A stretch of 19,532 nt of DNA from Melanopsichium pennsylvanicum (GCA_900208305.1 OAPG01000057.1:1-19532); one strand, 5' to 3'. Positions 7,541 through 17,897 are shown, counted from the stretch's first letter. Notes: generated by a model from the sequence alone, not told the origin. Numbers and translations are program-made.

Positions 7541-10500
7541 ACCCCATAGACTCATTTGTCCGTAAGGCAGAACATACAACATCTCTATCTATTTACTATA
7601 TATTATCACAGTAAATAATAGTTGTACCTAATCAATAAATAATCATATTACTATTATTTATATCATTTTAGGCCTTGAAAAGTAGTACAGATTTTGTCTT
7701 TACTTTAGATGTCCGACTGTACATTAAGCACCATTTCAGGCACCCACAAGTGACCCAGTCTGTAGCGATCGTGTATACAACCGACGGTCTTGAAAGGTGA
7801 TAACTTCCGTTGACCGTTTTCACTCGCATTGCCAAAGATAATATTATAATTACTATCTCCAATACCCCCGTCGAGGTATTCTATCATTATTAACCCTATT
7901 CTCTATACAGATTAAAAAGGGGAAAACAATAGGACTATAAATGTATTTTTATATTAAACTTTGCAGTATATTAATATAACTAATTATTCAATAGTATCTT
8001 TAGTTGTTTTTAACAAGAAATTTATTCTTAATAACACCGGCCCCATTTAGAGCACGTTGAATAGTCTTTTCAGCACATGAAATCGCAATACTTGCTTCCT
8101 TAATGCTTATAAAATGAATAGGATTAGAACCATCAAGATTTATAATAGTAACAGGTCGCATATTAGTGGAACATTTCATTCGTGATTCAATAGACATAGG
8201 TTATCGAAGTAGTGCTGCTTTACGAATAAGTTCACGTGTTTCTTGAGAAAGTGTTTTTCCTTTGTTAATATTTCCAACTCGTTCTCGTCGTTCTTCAGAA
8301 TAATTATCACGCATTTTAGCTAGAGACTCTTCGGAATGTTTCCATCCGCGCGCAGCGCCTATTACTAGCAAGAGGTGCAATATTGTATTGTGGTTTCAGA
8401 GTCTGTAGATAATAATCTTCTCGATTAAGAAGAAGTGTACTATCCATTTTATTTTCTTGTGGTACAATTTCTAGTACTAGAAATGCAAATTGAGATAGTC
8501 CATATTTGTTTACAGCATTAGCAACTCGTTTATTTCCTGTAAAAGAGAATAGATGCTTATGGAAACGCATATAAAGATTACCTGTAACAGCACTACCTAC
8601 ATAATATTCCCCTGTTACTAGATTAATAATCATATAAATACCTGAGAAAGATTTAAGAGATTGATAAGCAATCTTTTTTGTATCAGGATTAGTAAGATTT
8701 TCAAATAGAAGGCGCTATGCGCGGTTTAATATTCTGTTTATCAAGAATAGATTGTAGACGTGAACTAGGAATAAGAAGAGTAGGAATAGAAAGATATTGA
8801 ATATTAGTTATATCGATATTATAAAAACACATCCATTTTTGGCCAATAAAACCAAGGAAAGCAATAGCCATCATTAGAACTAGAATAATAACTCCAATTG
8901 ACCATAGTAGTGTTCGTGGTGATTTGTATGATCCATAGTATAGTCCTCGTCCAATGTGAAGATATACAAAGATAAAGAAAAAGGATGCTGTATTAGCGTG
9001 TAGGTATCGAATTAGCCATCCATAGTTAACATCTCGCATAATCAAAGAAAGATACTCACAGAAATTTGTGCGCTAGCTAATAAAATCAAATATTTTTATA
9101 AAATAATATTTACTTAGCTTTTGTTGTAAATTCATATCGTTCTTGATAGGATTTACCAGTATCAAGATATCGTGCTACAATTCGAGTTGTACCATTTAGC
9201 CCAACACTAGCGGCAGCTTCCGCATTACTCGTAAAAAGACTACCTTTTACTAGCACATTATAATCATAAACCCAAACATTTCGTGTTTTATAAGTTTTAG
9301 CAAAATTCAAATTCAAATTCAAATTCAAATTTTGTGATAGCTCTAGATGAGTCATTTTTGGAGTTAGTGTTACAGGTAGAGAAGTATCAAACAGTGCAAT
9401 ATCAATATTAGGTGTATTAACTTATTTAATTGCTGTACTATATCATGATTTATTAACAAAATAAGCAATAGCTACTGCTAGTTTACGTCCTTCTGTTAGA
9501 TAAATATAACCAAATTTATGTATATATAGTACAATACACCAATAATAAAATCAGTTCCTTTTCGTGTTTGGAATGGAAATTGAATAAGAAGATGTGCTAG
9601 AATATCATGAAGAGAATCAATATTATTATATTAAATAACTAGTACATTAGTATTTTTATTCTATTTTATTTTAGTGATACAGAAAATTGACTAAATTGAA
9701 ATTCAGTTGATAGTGAAATTATAAAATTTAGAGATTGAAGCTAGAACATGTGTATTTCGGACATTTTGTACAATTTTAAAGTAAGGAACTAACCAATAAA
9801 CAAAAATAGTGTTATTAGTGTATTTGGAATTAGTTCATAATTAATAGACTGTCGACCTGTATTCATATTTTTAATACTGGTTTTTAGCCATGTTAGATCC
9901 GATCCTATAAATACAGAACTTTTATTAATTACTAGCTTTTTAACTACTTTACAAAAATATAGATAATCGAGATATTTTGTAGTTAGTAGCTTATATTGAT
10001 CTAGAATAGGAAATAGTATATTAATAAAATCAGCAGTATTATTAATAACATATACAGCACTATTTTTATTAATAATTACTTTACCTACACCTATAAACTC
10101 TTTAATTTTATAAAGAATTTCAATATCATCAATATGTAGGTTAATTCGGAACATAACACGTAGATACTTACGATCCATAAAAACTTAAAAATTTACGGGC
10201 GCATCAATAAATCCAACTAGCCACTGTTTGAATTCTTCTTTAGTAAAAGTTTTAATCTCTTTTTTATATAGTTAAAGCACGATACTTGACACGCTAAGCT
10301 GTGAGATCGTTGCCTTGGACTATATTATCTTTTATTATATCAACAATTTATTTTCTTTTTTATTTTTAATAATCTAAGTTTATTTATAAATTAATAAAAG
10401 CCTCGCGTGTAGTCTCTGAGGATCCTACTTTCTTAAATTTAAGATTTGGTTTCCTGCTGATTGTCCCTTATGATCCTTTAGATTTTTACTTCTTTTTATA

Positions 10501-10781
10501 AATTAGTACTATATGGCTTAATAGGCTTTCCAGCATATAGCGAAGTTTAATGAGCACATCAATAGGACTTTTAAAAAAGTATGCTCAACACTAATAAATG
10601 CTAGATCAACTGATGGTGTATAATGCATAGCTAGAAATACTCCTGTAAGAATTTGGATTACTAGACAAGTTCCTAGTAGTGATCCAAAGTTCCACATGTA
10701 AGAAATATTCGAAGGTTGTGGACTATCAACTAGGTAACTATTAACTAGACCTAGAATAGGATGTGATTTAAGTAGTCGCAT
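7541..10781 (-). CDS. cob: Apocytochrome b, 5' part, intact exons (right copy)
   Basis: The exons are 10581-10781 (67 codons), 8851-9042 (64 codons) and 7541-7576 (12 codons). Joined, they give 143 codons without a break, including [36 protein letters not shown] and [16 protein letters not shown]. This covers the N-terminal quarter to third of cytochrome b: helices A and B, haem-ligand His in the LAMHY and RYLHAN segments, and the start of the Qo-site region. The remaining ~240 codons are not in the window, so no functional protein is encoded here. The start ATG at 10781 gives the family N-terminus [10 protein letters not shown]. Confidence 0.93.
8346..8359. repeat. GC cluster in the GIY-YIG frame, site 2 (right)
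   Basis: Mirror of 5666-5679 with identical sequence. Confidence 0.88.
8711..8724. repeat. GC cluster in the GIY-YIG frame, site 1 (right)
   Basis: Mirror of 5301-5314 with identical sequence. Confidence 0.88.
9043..10580 (-). mobile_element. Group I intron cob-i1 (right)
   Basis: Mirror of 3452-4981 but 8 nt longer. The difference lies at a G+C site near the 3' splice end (about 9067-9090): this arm has TTAGCTAGCGCAC where the left has TTAGCGCGC, plus one extra A. Confidence 0.88.
9110..10256 (-). pseudogene. Decayed LAGLIDADG homing endonuclease in cob-i1 (right)
   Basis: Same pieces and the same lesions as 3776-4922: an altered first motif, a TAA before the 129-codon block (9789-10178), loss of the second helix region, and a clean C-terminal module (9110-9355) with the AATTTG tract at 9302-9331. 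Confidence 0.82.
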
Positions 10782-11420
10782 TAACTTTTTTCTTTTTTTT
10801 ACCTTTCATTTAATATAGTTAAAATATTTTTATCCTATTTTATTTATATTATGATAAGGATTTTTCTATTCCATCTTATTGTTATTTACTTATCCTTTCT
10901 TTTAATGTACTATATCTTACTAAGATATTCAATATTTTTAATTTAGAATAGATAAAGAAGTAGAACACTTCTATTATATTCTATGAATTTTTATCCATAC
11001 TGTTCTGTAAATATACACGACTCTATGGTATATTACTATTTCCACTAATTTTAGTCATTCTATTTTTTAGAATAGAATATTTTATAGCTCTTATATAAAT
11101 TACTATTTTTAAGGCTTATATCATTGATAAGATTCAATTATCTCAACACCTATATAAATCATTCAATTAAAAAACAAAATGAATTTCATTTTTTACACTT
11201 ATATAAAAGTAAAATAATGATAATTATGTTAAGCATTTTTTATTATTACAGTTCTGTTCAGTTCAGTTCTGTTCTTTTTCTTTTTTTATAGTTAAGTTAA
11301 TAAGAGGCCGCGGACTATATTTTATTTTCTTTTATTTTATTTTAAAATATTCGCCTACGGCTTTCTTTTTTATCCTTTTTTTATTAGAAGAAATTTAAAC
11401 AGGCTCCTTTAATTTGTATT

Positions 11421-11491
11421 TTGTCCTAGAGGAATCGAACCTCTATAATGTCTTTATCGGAAACACATTCTAACCGTTGAATTAAGGACAA
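11421..11491 (-). tRNA. trnI(gau): tRNA-Ile(GAU)-like, right copy
   Basis: Identical to 2541-2611, including the C at position 33 of the anticodon loop. Confidence 0.7.
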
Positions 11492-11674
11492 TTTAAGTAT
11501 TTTCTATTCTTATATAATAAAAGTATCTAGCACTATTATAAATATTCATTTTTCGTATTAGATGTCCTTTCCCGCGATTTATAGTTATAAAAATCTTTCC
11601 CGCACCTATAAAATCTTCTATTTTTATTGGCGCATTTAACTAGTTAAATTTAGTTGACCGAACATTCGGCAAAA

Positions 11675-11704
11675 ATATTCATATTCATATTCATATTCAT
11701 ATTC
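11675..11704. repeat. (GAATAT)5 microsatellite (right)
   Basis: Mirror of 2328-2357 with the same unit count. Confidence 0.95.
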
Positions 11705-11781
11705 TATTTTTTATAGGCGCAATCACATATTTTAGTAGGGGGGACAAATATTCGATTCGATTCACCGTAGATTTCTCTATA

Positions 11782-12618
11782 TTAGCTTCCCCACCAGTAT
11801 ACTGAGATGAATAGGAATAGCCAAACAACATCAACAAAGTGCCAGTATAGGATTGATGCTTCAAATCCTAGGTGGTGGTGGTCTGTTAGATGGTAACTTA
11901 GCATTCGGAAGAATGCTACTGCGATAAAGGCAGTACCAATAATTACATGTACACCATGGAATCCAGTTGAAAAGAAGAATGTTGATCCAAATACACCATC
12001 AGCAATTGTAAATCCAGCATTTACATACTCGATACCTTGACAGATTGTAAATAGAACAGCAAAGATTAGTGTCATTAGTGTTCCTAGGATAGCACCTCGT
12101 CGGTTACCTTCAATTACAGAGTGGTGTGCATATGTAACAGTAGCTCCTGATGATAGTAGTAGAATAGTATTTAGTAGTGGTAGCTCGAATGCATTAATTG
12201 TAGCGATACCAACTGGTGGCCATTGAGCTCCTAGTTCTACTGTTGGTGATAGACTTGAGTGGAAGAATGCCCAGAACACTGAGATAAAGAAGAATACCTC
12301 TGAGATAATAAATAGAGCAACACCCATAGTAATTCCTTTTTGTACTAGGATTGTATGATCTCCAAGGAATGTTCCTTCTGCTACTACATCTCGGAACCAT
12401 AGAGTCATAGCTGCAACTGTTGTTGCTAGCCCGATTCCAACTAGTAGAGCTCCTGAACCTCCAAGAGGGTTAGCGTAACCGTTAAAGTACATTACTGCTG
12501 CTGAAGTTGGAATTAGAAGTCCAAATGATGTTAGTAGTGGCCATGGACTAGGTGTAACTAGATGGAATGGCTGAAATTGAAATTGTGTTCGTGATAGTGT
12601 TGTGTTTTGTGTGTTCAT
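11782..12618 (-). CDS. cox3: Cytochrome c oxidase subunit III (right copy)
   Basis: The 278-aa protein is identical to that of 1414-2250. Motifs and codon use are as described there. With no length change in 837 bp, cox3 contrasts with the indels seen in cob and the spacers. Confidence 0.98.
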   Translation of the reverse strand: MNTQNTTLSRTQFQFQPFHLVTPSPWPLLTSFGLLIPTSAAVMYFNGYANPLGGSGALLVGIGLATTVAAMTLWFRDVVAEGTFLGDHTILVQKGITMGVALFIISEVFFFISVFWAFFHSSLSPTVELGAQWPPVGIATINAFELPLLNTILLLSSGATVTYAHHSVIEGNRRGAILGTLMTLIFAVLFTICQGIEYVNAGFTIADGVFGSTFFFSTGFHGVHVIIGTAFIAVAFFRMLSYHLTDHHHLGFEASILYWHFVDVVWLFLFISVYWWGS

Positions 12619-12655
12619 TGTTAATTTGTATATATTATAAAAGGATGTTAATTTT

Positions 12656-12669
12656 GCGCTTGCGCGCGG
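12656..12669. repeat. GC cluster upstream of cox3 (right)
   Basis: Mirror of 1363-1376, identical. Confidence 0.8.
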
Positions 12670-13698
12670 TCATATTATTTATAATCTTTATATTCCTTTT
12701 TGATTACAGCGTTAATGCTCTCATTACCTATTTTATAGGCCCGGCCGATTAAATAGGATTATAAGTAATACGCCCTATAAAAATCATAGATTTTTATTGT
12801 GCGATATATTTTCTACATATATAAATCTATATAGGTTATATATCTATATTAAAAGAATTCTTTTTCATATATCAATAATATACCTTTAAATTACTATATA
12901 ATATATATAGACTATACATATTATATTTATAGACGCAACGTACTAAAGTTAGTAATTCAATGAAAATTTCTTATGTATATATTAAATGTTTACTTCAAAC
13001 AATTTAATAATTACAATATTACATCGTTATAAAATTGTATTTACATTTTTCGCATACCTTATAAATTTTATCTGTTGACGCTTGTTTAATTGAAATTGAA
13101 TAGGCCATAGTATTTGTATTATTCAAAATCTAGTAAGATTAGTAAGAGTATATATACAAATAGAGGACACTACTATAATATCAGATTTTTATAACTGCAG
13201 CACACCTACTTTCTTCAGATATAAAAGAAACTTTTTCTTTTTCGAACGCATTTTAAAGGACCGGTACTATTACAATACTAATTATATATATAAATATTTA
13301 TATATATAAAATGAAATTAATTATAGTAGATCTTTTAATACAAATTAATGCATAGGTCCGATCCCTAAATAAGTTAGCATAAAATGAAAATTTATAGATG
13401 TCTTCTCCGTTAATTTTACTATATAATAGCTGGTATTTATTTATTATATTCCTAGATAATAAAATTTTGATTACTTAATAAGGCAAGAAAATTAGAATAC
13501 GAAAACACAAAAAAAGACCGGTATGTTTTCTTTTTAAAATTACGCTTACCGATTCCTATATAAATAATTATATATATAGGAGATATATTTATATATCATA
13601 GTGAAATAACAAAAATAGTTTCTTTCAGTCTATTTTTTATTAACGCCAGCATAAAAAGTAAACGCTACGAAAATGTTTATTCTATATATGAAATAAAT

Positions 13699-13711
13699 CC
13701 GCGCGCAAGCG
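13699..13711. repeat. GC cluster, right
   Basis: CCGCGCGCAAGCG is the fuller copy of the cluster at 326-336. It lies 15 nt before tRNA-Ser. Confidence 0.75.
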
Positions 13712-13726
13712 AAAAATTAATTGAAA

Positions 13727-13811
13727 GGACGTGTGACAGAGTGGTTTAATGTACCTGGCTTGAGTCTAGGAGTTCTTACCGAGAACCGGGAGTTCGAATC
13801 TCCCCGCGTCC
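13727..13811 (+). tRNA. trnS(uga): tRNA-Ser(UGA), right copy
   Basis: Identical to 226-310: 85 nt, class II, anticodon TGA. Confidence 0.93.
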
Positions 13812-14037
13812 GTACACACAAATCCATTTTATTTTGACTAAAATCTTCGCCTACGCCTTCTTTTTTGTTAGCGGCTATTTTTTACGGAGAAAAAAAAAAG
13901 AAGAGATTTAATACTGTTATTTTATATCTGCATACAATAAACATCCTTCGGGCGTTTTATTATAAATAAGTTTAATTTGACAACTAATTATAATAGATAT
14001 TCATAATTAACCATGAAAACACTAAACACAAAACACA

Positions 14038-14384
14038 TGGCTACTTAAATATCCGGCATAAAATATCTACGATATTTTCTTAGCAGCATATAAGAAGAGA
14101 GTCCTACATTTTAGATTTTATAGTATATTATCTTGTCGCGCCAGCGCAGCGCCACCACATAAAAATTTATTTCTTTTTATTAGCGCATTCCTTTTTTCTT
14201 CTTTTTTCCTACGAGAAAATTCTAGAAAAAAGAAAGAAAATATTCTATTTTACCTCTATTAGATATCCTATTTATAAAAAAAAAGATAGATTCTATTTTA
14301 TAGGCACGGCATAAAAGTTAAATAAATATCTATTTAACGTAGTGTAAACACAGCTATCTATTAGAAAATAAACTTTTTCTTTTT
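14038..14384. other. Spacer between the inverted repeat and tRNA-Tyr
   Basis: First sequence outside the repeat visible in the window. No gene is seen. It holds a double GC cluster (14137-14153), purine/pyrimidine-rich runs of AAGAAA and TTCTTT, and an A+T hairpin with G+C tip (TTCTATTTTATAGGCACGGC) near 14291. Confidence 0.55.
14137..14153. repeat. GC cluster (CGCGCCAGCGCAGCGCC)
   Basis: A related G+C hairpin with a repeated AGCGC unit, in the spacer before tRNA-Tyr. Confidence 0.7.
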
Positions 14385-14465
14385 GCAGATGTGAGATTCG
14401 AACTCACCACGGCATACAGCCAATGCTTTTACAGAGCACCGCCCCAACCAATAGAGCATATCTGC
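14385..14465 (-). tRNA. trnY(gua): tRNA-Tyr(GUA)
   Basis: Class II fold with acceptor GCAGAT/ATCTGC, anticodon stem GTGCT/AGCAT, loop CTGTAAA (anticodon GTA), a long variable arm (GGC..GCC), and T arm GTGAG-TTCGAAT-CTCAC. A long variable arm on tRNA-Tyr is the bacterial-style form kept in many fungal mitochondria. Confidence 0.93.
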
Positions 14466-14853
14466 ATTATTTAACATAATGGGGTTATAAAGATAGAAAA
14501 AAAACGAAACTTTACTTTTTTGGGGTGGGCCCCTATTACTTATTCATATACCTATATATATAAACAATCTGGTTACATTGTTGGTCGTTATATTAAATAT
14601 ATTAATACTCTTTTTTTAATATGATTAACATGCAAATATACTAAAATGAAATAACAAGAAAGAGAAAGGAGTGTTCCACTTCGTTTATCGAGGACTATCT
14701 AAAATGTTTATGTTTTATTATATAAAAACATTTTGCTCTATTAAAATATTCGATTTTTATTACCAGTATATATATTAATATATTCATTATTTTTAACTAG
14801 AATTTAATTTAACTAAACTTTTTATTAATTACTACTCAACTCTATACTTTTTA
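14466..14853. other. Spacer between tRNA-Tyr and tRNA-Phe
   Basis: No gene is seen. A G+C hairpin GGGG-TGGG-CCCC lies near 14522-14533; the rest is A+T-rich with no frame of note. Confidence 0.55.
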
Positions 14854-14925
14854 TGCCTCAAACTGGAATCGAACCAATCCGTTAGAAGCTTCAGTTCTAT
14901 GCTCTACCATCTAAGCTATTGAGGC
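14854..14925 (-). tRNA. trnF(gaa): tRNA-Phe(GAA)
   Basis: The 72-nt cloverleaf has acceptor GCCTCAA/TTGAGGC, anticodon stem TAGAA/TTCTA, loop CTGAAGC (anticodon GAA), and T loop TTCGATT. All stems are well paired. Confidence 0.95.
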
Positions 14926-15072
14926 TTATATATTTTATATATTAGTATATTATTGTAATATACAAGTAAATTATATAAGGACCGTACTTATAGAATATTG
15001 TAATTTATATGAACCAGAAAAAGGGTTAAAAATGCTACGCATTTTTTAGTACTTTTAATAATAGATATTTTT

Positions 15073-15143
15073 GGAGAGAACAGGACTCGAACCTGCATCA
15101 GCATCCTTGCAAAGGAAGTATACTAACCAATTGTAATATCTCC
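15073..15143 (-). tRNA. trnA(ugc): tRNA-Ala(UGC)
   Basis: Acceptor GGAGATA pairs with TCTCTCC with one mismatch. The anticodon loop TTTGCAA gives anticodon TGC, and the T arm is GCAGG-TTCGAGT-CCTGT. An ATGC-TAC-GCAT hairpin lies about 40 bases away at 15032-15042. Confidence 0.9.
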
Positions 15144-15650
15144 CCAAATTTCATAAGACTATACCTATATAGTAAATAAAATAGAATAATATAAAGAAAC
15201 TATAATGTGTCAATAAAATAGTCTATTTTTTATAGTAATAGTAAACACAAAAATAGAATATTCACTCGAACTTATATAAAAAAGAACTCTTTTTTTACTA
15301 CTAAATTAAAAAGTAGTGCAAAGGTAGTACACTAAATAACTATACTATGCCTTCTATTCAATATGAAAATATCTTGTATCCCTTTATAACTCGCTATTAT
15401 AAAAAATGAGAAGAGAAATACATATATCTAGTAATAAAACTAGTAATTATATGAACGGTAAATTCTTTTAAAATTCCTAATACATGGTACAAATTATGAA
15501 TAGGATAATTAGAATTGTATGTGAAATTTTATAAGATAAGCTCCGGAAAAGATGTTTGAAATCCTTTTCTTTTTTCCCCTTCTTAAAAAAAGTAGGCGCC
15601 AATTAAAATATTCTATTTTATTTCTTAAGGGGGTAAATTAAAGTTTGATA
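15144..15650. other. Spacer between tRNA-Ala and the broken reading frame
   Basis: No gene is seen. It is A+T-rich, with a GGCGCC-tipped AT inverted repeat (AATTAAAATATTCTATTTTATT) just beyond at about 15595-15625. Confidence 0.55.
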
Positions 15651-15836
15651 AATAATTAAGGAACAAAGATAGTATTCATCTCCTGGTATATAGTGTGTAA
15701 AAAGGAATAGAATACCTTAAAATACACCGCCATTGATGAAATGATTTTAATTATTATTAAAAAAATATTATAGTACATAAATTTATAGCTATTATCATTG
15801 TTGATATTTTTGTTTATCAATATAATTTGTGGTATT

Positions 15837-16439
15837 TTATGTACAAATACAAATACAAATACAAATACAAATACAAATACAAATACAAATACAAATACAA
15901 ATACAAATACAAATACCGACCTGTTTACTGAAGATAAACTGTCCTTTAGTAAAATAACTAAGAATAGATTGAATTGCAAATGAAATTACTAGAATAAGTA
16001 GAGAATAAAATACTAGTTTAACAACAGTATTATATGCGTTAAACATTTCAATATTTATAATAATTCCTGTAGAAAGATCACCGATTAGGACTAGGTTTAT
16101 AATAAAACCACTTGACTTTTTCACAAATAGTCCAATAGCGGACGTGCGCGTATTCTATTTTAGTGGGCGGATAAGTAAAATATACTCGATAAATACCAAT
16201 AAAACATAGTAGTACGATTTTAAATCCCTTTTTGGTAAATTTGTACAGGATTATTAACAATAACATATCGAACACAAGCATCTGTAGAAAAGATTGTATA
16301 GCGCTTTTAGTGCATTATTAAACTCGTTAGCAATATCAGAAAAAATAGGGTAATAAATGTAAAGACATAGACTAGATACTAGGAGAACAATAAACAGAAA
16401 AATAAGAACTACTTTGTTAATTGAAATAAGATTTAGCAT
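15837..16439 (-). pseudogene. Unrecognised membrane-rich reading frame, piece 3 (frame-broken)
   Basis: Three overlapping frames succeed one another. 16439-16254 starts MLNLISINKVVLIFLFIVLL, with one strong membrane segment. 16281-16078 carries MLLLIILYKFTKKGFKIVLL and more hydrophobic sequence. 16124-15837 reads SGFIINLVLIGDLSTGIII ... VFYSLLILVISFAIQSIL, then YFTKGQFIFSKQ, before dissolving into a Cys-Ile run from the TACAAA microsatellite. A G+C stretch (GCGCACGTCCGC with an ATTCTATTTTAGTGGGCGG arm) lies at the second break, about 16138-16170. I read this as one hydrophobic frame broken by insertions. I recognise no family. Confidence 0.45.
15842..15916. repeat. (TACAAA)12.5 microsatellite
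   Basis: A perfect hexanucleotide tract of 75 bases, the longest in the window. It produces spurious Asn-Thr, Val-Phe and Cys-Ile runs in different frames. Confidence 0.97.
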
Positions 16440-16460
16440 TAGCCATTAACTATATTCTGA

Positions 16461-16882
16461 TTAATTAGCTTCACTCTCTTTTAGTTCACTTACCGATGAT
16501 GTACTAATTTTACTAAAATAATTTTAAGAATATAGCATAAAACTACAAATTAGAAAATATAATCCTGCTGTTGCTATAATATAAACTACAAAATTTAGAA
16601 TCGTAAAAAAGAAAGCCGCGCGCAAGCGCAAAAGAAATCAAGTACATCTACATCTCTATTAGATGGTAGTCGATTACTGTCATTCGATTCCATCCAATTT
16701 AGCAGAAACGAATAAATAGAATCTAGAAAACTAGTTGAATCTTCTAGAGGAGAGTGGATACTGTAACTGGTATTACTATTGTTACTGTTATCAGTATTAT
16801 TATCTGTATTGATATCTGGCTTAGGTGTAATCAGCTTGTTAGCACTGTTAGTATATATATATGGCTCTGTAGTATAAATTTG
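16461..16882 (-). pseudogene. Unrecognised reading frame, piece 2, split by a GC cluster
   Basis: A 95-codon open stretch (16882-16595) contains KLITPKPDINT, an Asn/Asp/Ser-rich linker, and FLDSIYSFLLNWMESNDSN ... DVDVLDFF. At that point GC cluster 16616-16629 occurs. In another frame the sequence then continues LTILNFVVYIIATAGLYF as a membrane segment, a TAA at 16524-16526, and NYFSKISTSSVSELKESEAN to the stop at 16461. Between the frames are 26 nt, flanked by similar TTCTTTT and TTTCTTTT runs as if a target had been duplicated. No family recognised. Confidence 0.45.
16616..16629. repeat. GC cluster at a frame break in the unrecognised reading frame
   Basis: CCGCGCGCAAGCGC is identical to the cluster at 1363-1376 upstream of cox3. 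It lies between VDVLDFF and LTILNFVV of the minus-strand frame. Confidence 0.85.
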
Positions 16883-16976
16883 TTATTAATATAGCGAGCC
16901 GTATCCCTAAAGAATCACACTTCGGTTAAGAAACCGCTGACCATCAAAATAGTGCTGTATAACCTAGTGCAGTACC

Positions 16977-17489
16977 CTAAAATTTATATCCTAGTCCTCG
17001 TGGTGAAGAGGAAGACCATAGCTTATTAATAAGAAATGGTATCGTAGATGGTATTAGATAATCTACAGGTACATTATAAACTGTATATTTAGTAAAAGCA
17101 CTTGACACCTCTGCAATCGCAGCACCTGTTGTATCCTGATTTGATTGTGGTGCCAGTTCTTTAGTCATCTCATAAATTTTCTCATAAAAAAACAAAAACA
17201 AAAAAAACTTTTCGTTAGGTACTTTTATTCCTGTTGAACTAGAACTAATTTACATATTTTTTATTGTTTCCTCTGCACGATATACAGCTTCAGCAATAAA
17301 GATGAGATTAAGTAGCATCCAAATTACATATAGAATTAAAAAAAAAACAAACAAAAAAAAAATAGGAATAGGCGACATAATTAGTTTAAGCATAGCATAA
17401 GTAATTTTGTTTATAGTTCCTGTAATTCCACCTATACTGTAACAATGTTTTGCTCCAATAGAAATGTTGTAAAAAATAAATACAAACAT
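16977..17489 (-). pseudogene. Unrecognised membrane-rich reading frame, piece 1 (one internal stop)
   Basis: A single frame is interrupted by one TAA at 17250-17252. Before the stop are 79 codons: MFVFIFYNISIGAKHCYSIG, GITGTINKITYAMLKLIMSP, then a long hydrophobic stretch and a charged AEAVYRAEETIKNM. After it come ISSSSTGIKVPNEK, a Phe-rich stretch, MTKELAPQSNQDTTGAAIAE and VPVDYLIPSTIPFLINKLW. A further minus-strand stretch at about 17660-17514 (DTFLTRAFKVLMPMELIVNS ...) could be its upstream part. It resembles a polytopic membrane protein of unknown function; plasmid-derived sequence is one possibility. Codon use includes TTA, TTG and AGA, unlike cox3. Confidence 0.45.
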
Positions 17490-17708
17490 AAGTACTTAAC
17501 ATATTAGTACTGCTTGTGTATATTCTTTTTTAGAAAAATTGCAAAAATATCTTTCGAAATATCTCCGACAAAATTACAAGAATCGTTACAGAATGTCATA
17601 CTATTTACAATCAGCTCCATTGGCATTAGTACTTTAAATGCTCTTGTCAAAAAAGTATCCCGTATTTACTTAATTTTGGTATACCTATATATAGGTATAT
17701 AATTACAC

Positions 17709-17796
17709 GGACAAAAGGAGATTCGAACTCCTAAGGAAGTTTTTTATATTCCAGACAATTAGCAATCGCCTACACCTCGCCAATAGCGGTTTGTCC
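17709..17796 (-). tRNA. trnS(gcu): tRNA-Ser(GCU)
   Basis: Class II, 88 nt. Acceptor GGACAAA/TTTGTCC, anticodon stem GGCGA/TTGTC, loop TTGCTAA (anticodon GCT), long variable arm with GGAA/TTCC pairing, T arm AGGAG-TTCGAAT-CTCCT. It decodes AGY serine. Confidence 0.93.
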
Positions 17797-17814
17797 ATAA
17801 GTAACCTATATAAA

Positions 17815-17887
17815 GAAGGTATAACTCAGTTGGTTAGAGTGCGATACTTTTAATATCGACGTCGTAGGTTCGAGCCCTACTATCTTC
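17815..17887 (+). tRNA. trnK(uuu): tRNA-Lys(UUU)
   Basis: 73 nt. Acceptor GAAGGTA/TATCTTC, anticodon stem CGATA/TATCG, loop CTTTTAA (anticodon TTT), T loop TTCGAGC. It is the only plus-strand tRNA in the single-copy cluster, lying 18 nt from tRNA-Ser and 10 nt from tRNA-Gln. Confidence 0.95.
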
Positions 17888-17897
17888 ATATATTTTC

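Larger units (their letters stand above)
7577..8850 (-). mobile_element. Group I intron cob-i2 (right)
   Basis: Mirror of 5175-6448 and the same length. The R and S core elements fall at about 7750-7770 and 7710-7728. It contains the broken GIY-YIG frame. Confidence 0.9.
8000..8850 (-). pseudogene. GIY-YIG homing endonuclease of cob-i2, broken (right)
   Basis: Same structure as in the left arm: frame shifts at the GC clusters 8711-8724 and 8346-8359 and a TAA before the NUMOD-like tail (8000-8197). All three lesions are identical in the two arms, so they predate the duplication or are real features of the template, unlike the left-arm-only indels in cob. Confidence 0.88.
12619..13726. other. 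A+T-rich intergenic spacer upstream of cox3 (right)
   Basis: Mirror of 311-1413. No gene is seen. It differs from the left copy by small indels in the AT repeats (about 13550-13600) and in the GC cluster at 13699. Confidence 0.6.
7085..14037. repeat. Right arm of the ~7-kb inverted repeat
   Basis: This is the mirror copy of 1-6938 with all genes on the opposite strand. Its cob exons and the intron-3 endonuclease frame are uninterrupted up to the palindrome centre, so it is the better copy for annotation. Homology ends at 14037 only because the window starts at the matching base of the left arm. Confidence 0.95.

Noticed and set aside
15842..15916. Possible CRISPR-like or satellite array
   Set aside because: It is a simple hexanucleotide tract without spacers.
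15656..15983. Frames made of Val-Phe, Asn-Thr or Cys-Ile repeats
   Set aside because: Translation of the TACAAA microsatellite; not evidence of a protein by itself.
17514..17702. 62-codon plus-strand frame MCIFFFRKIAK...
   Set aside because: The opposite strand has an equally good frame in line with the neighbouring pieces, and nothing identifies either; not annotated separately.
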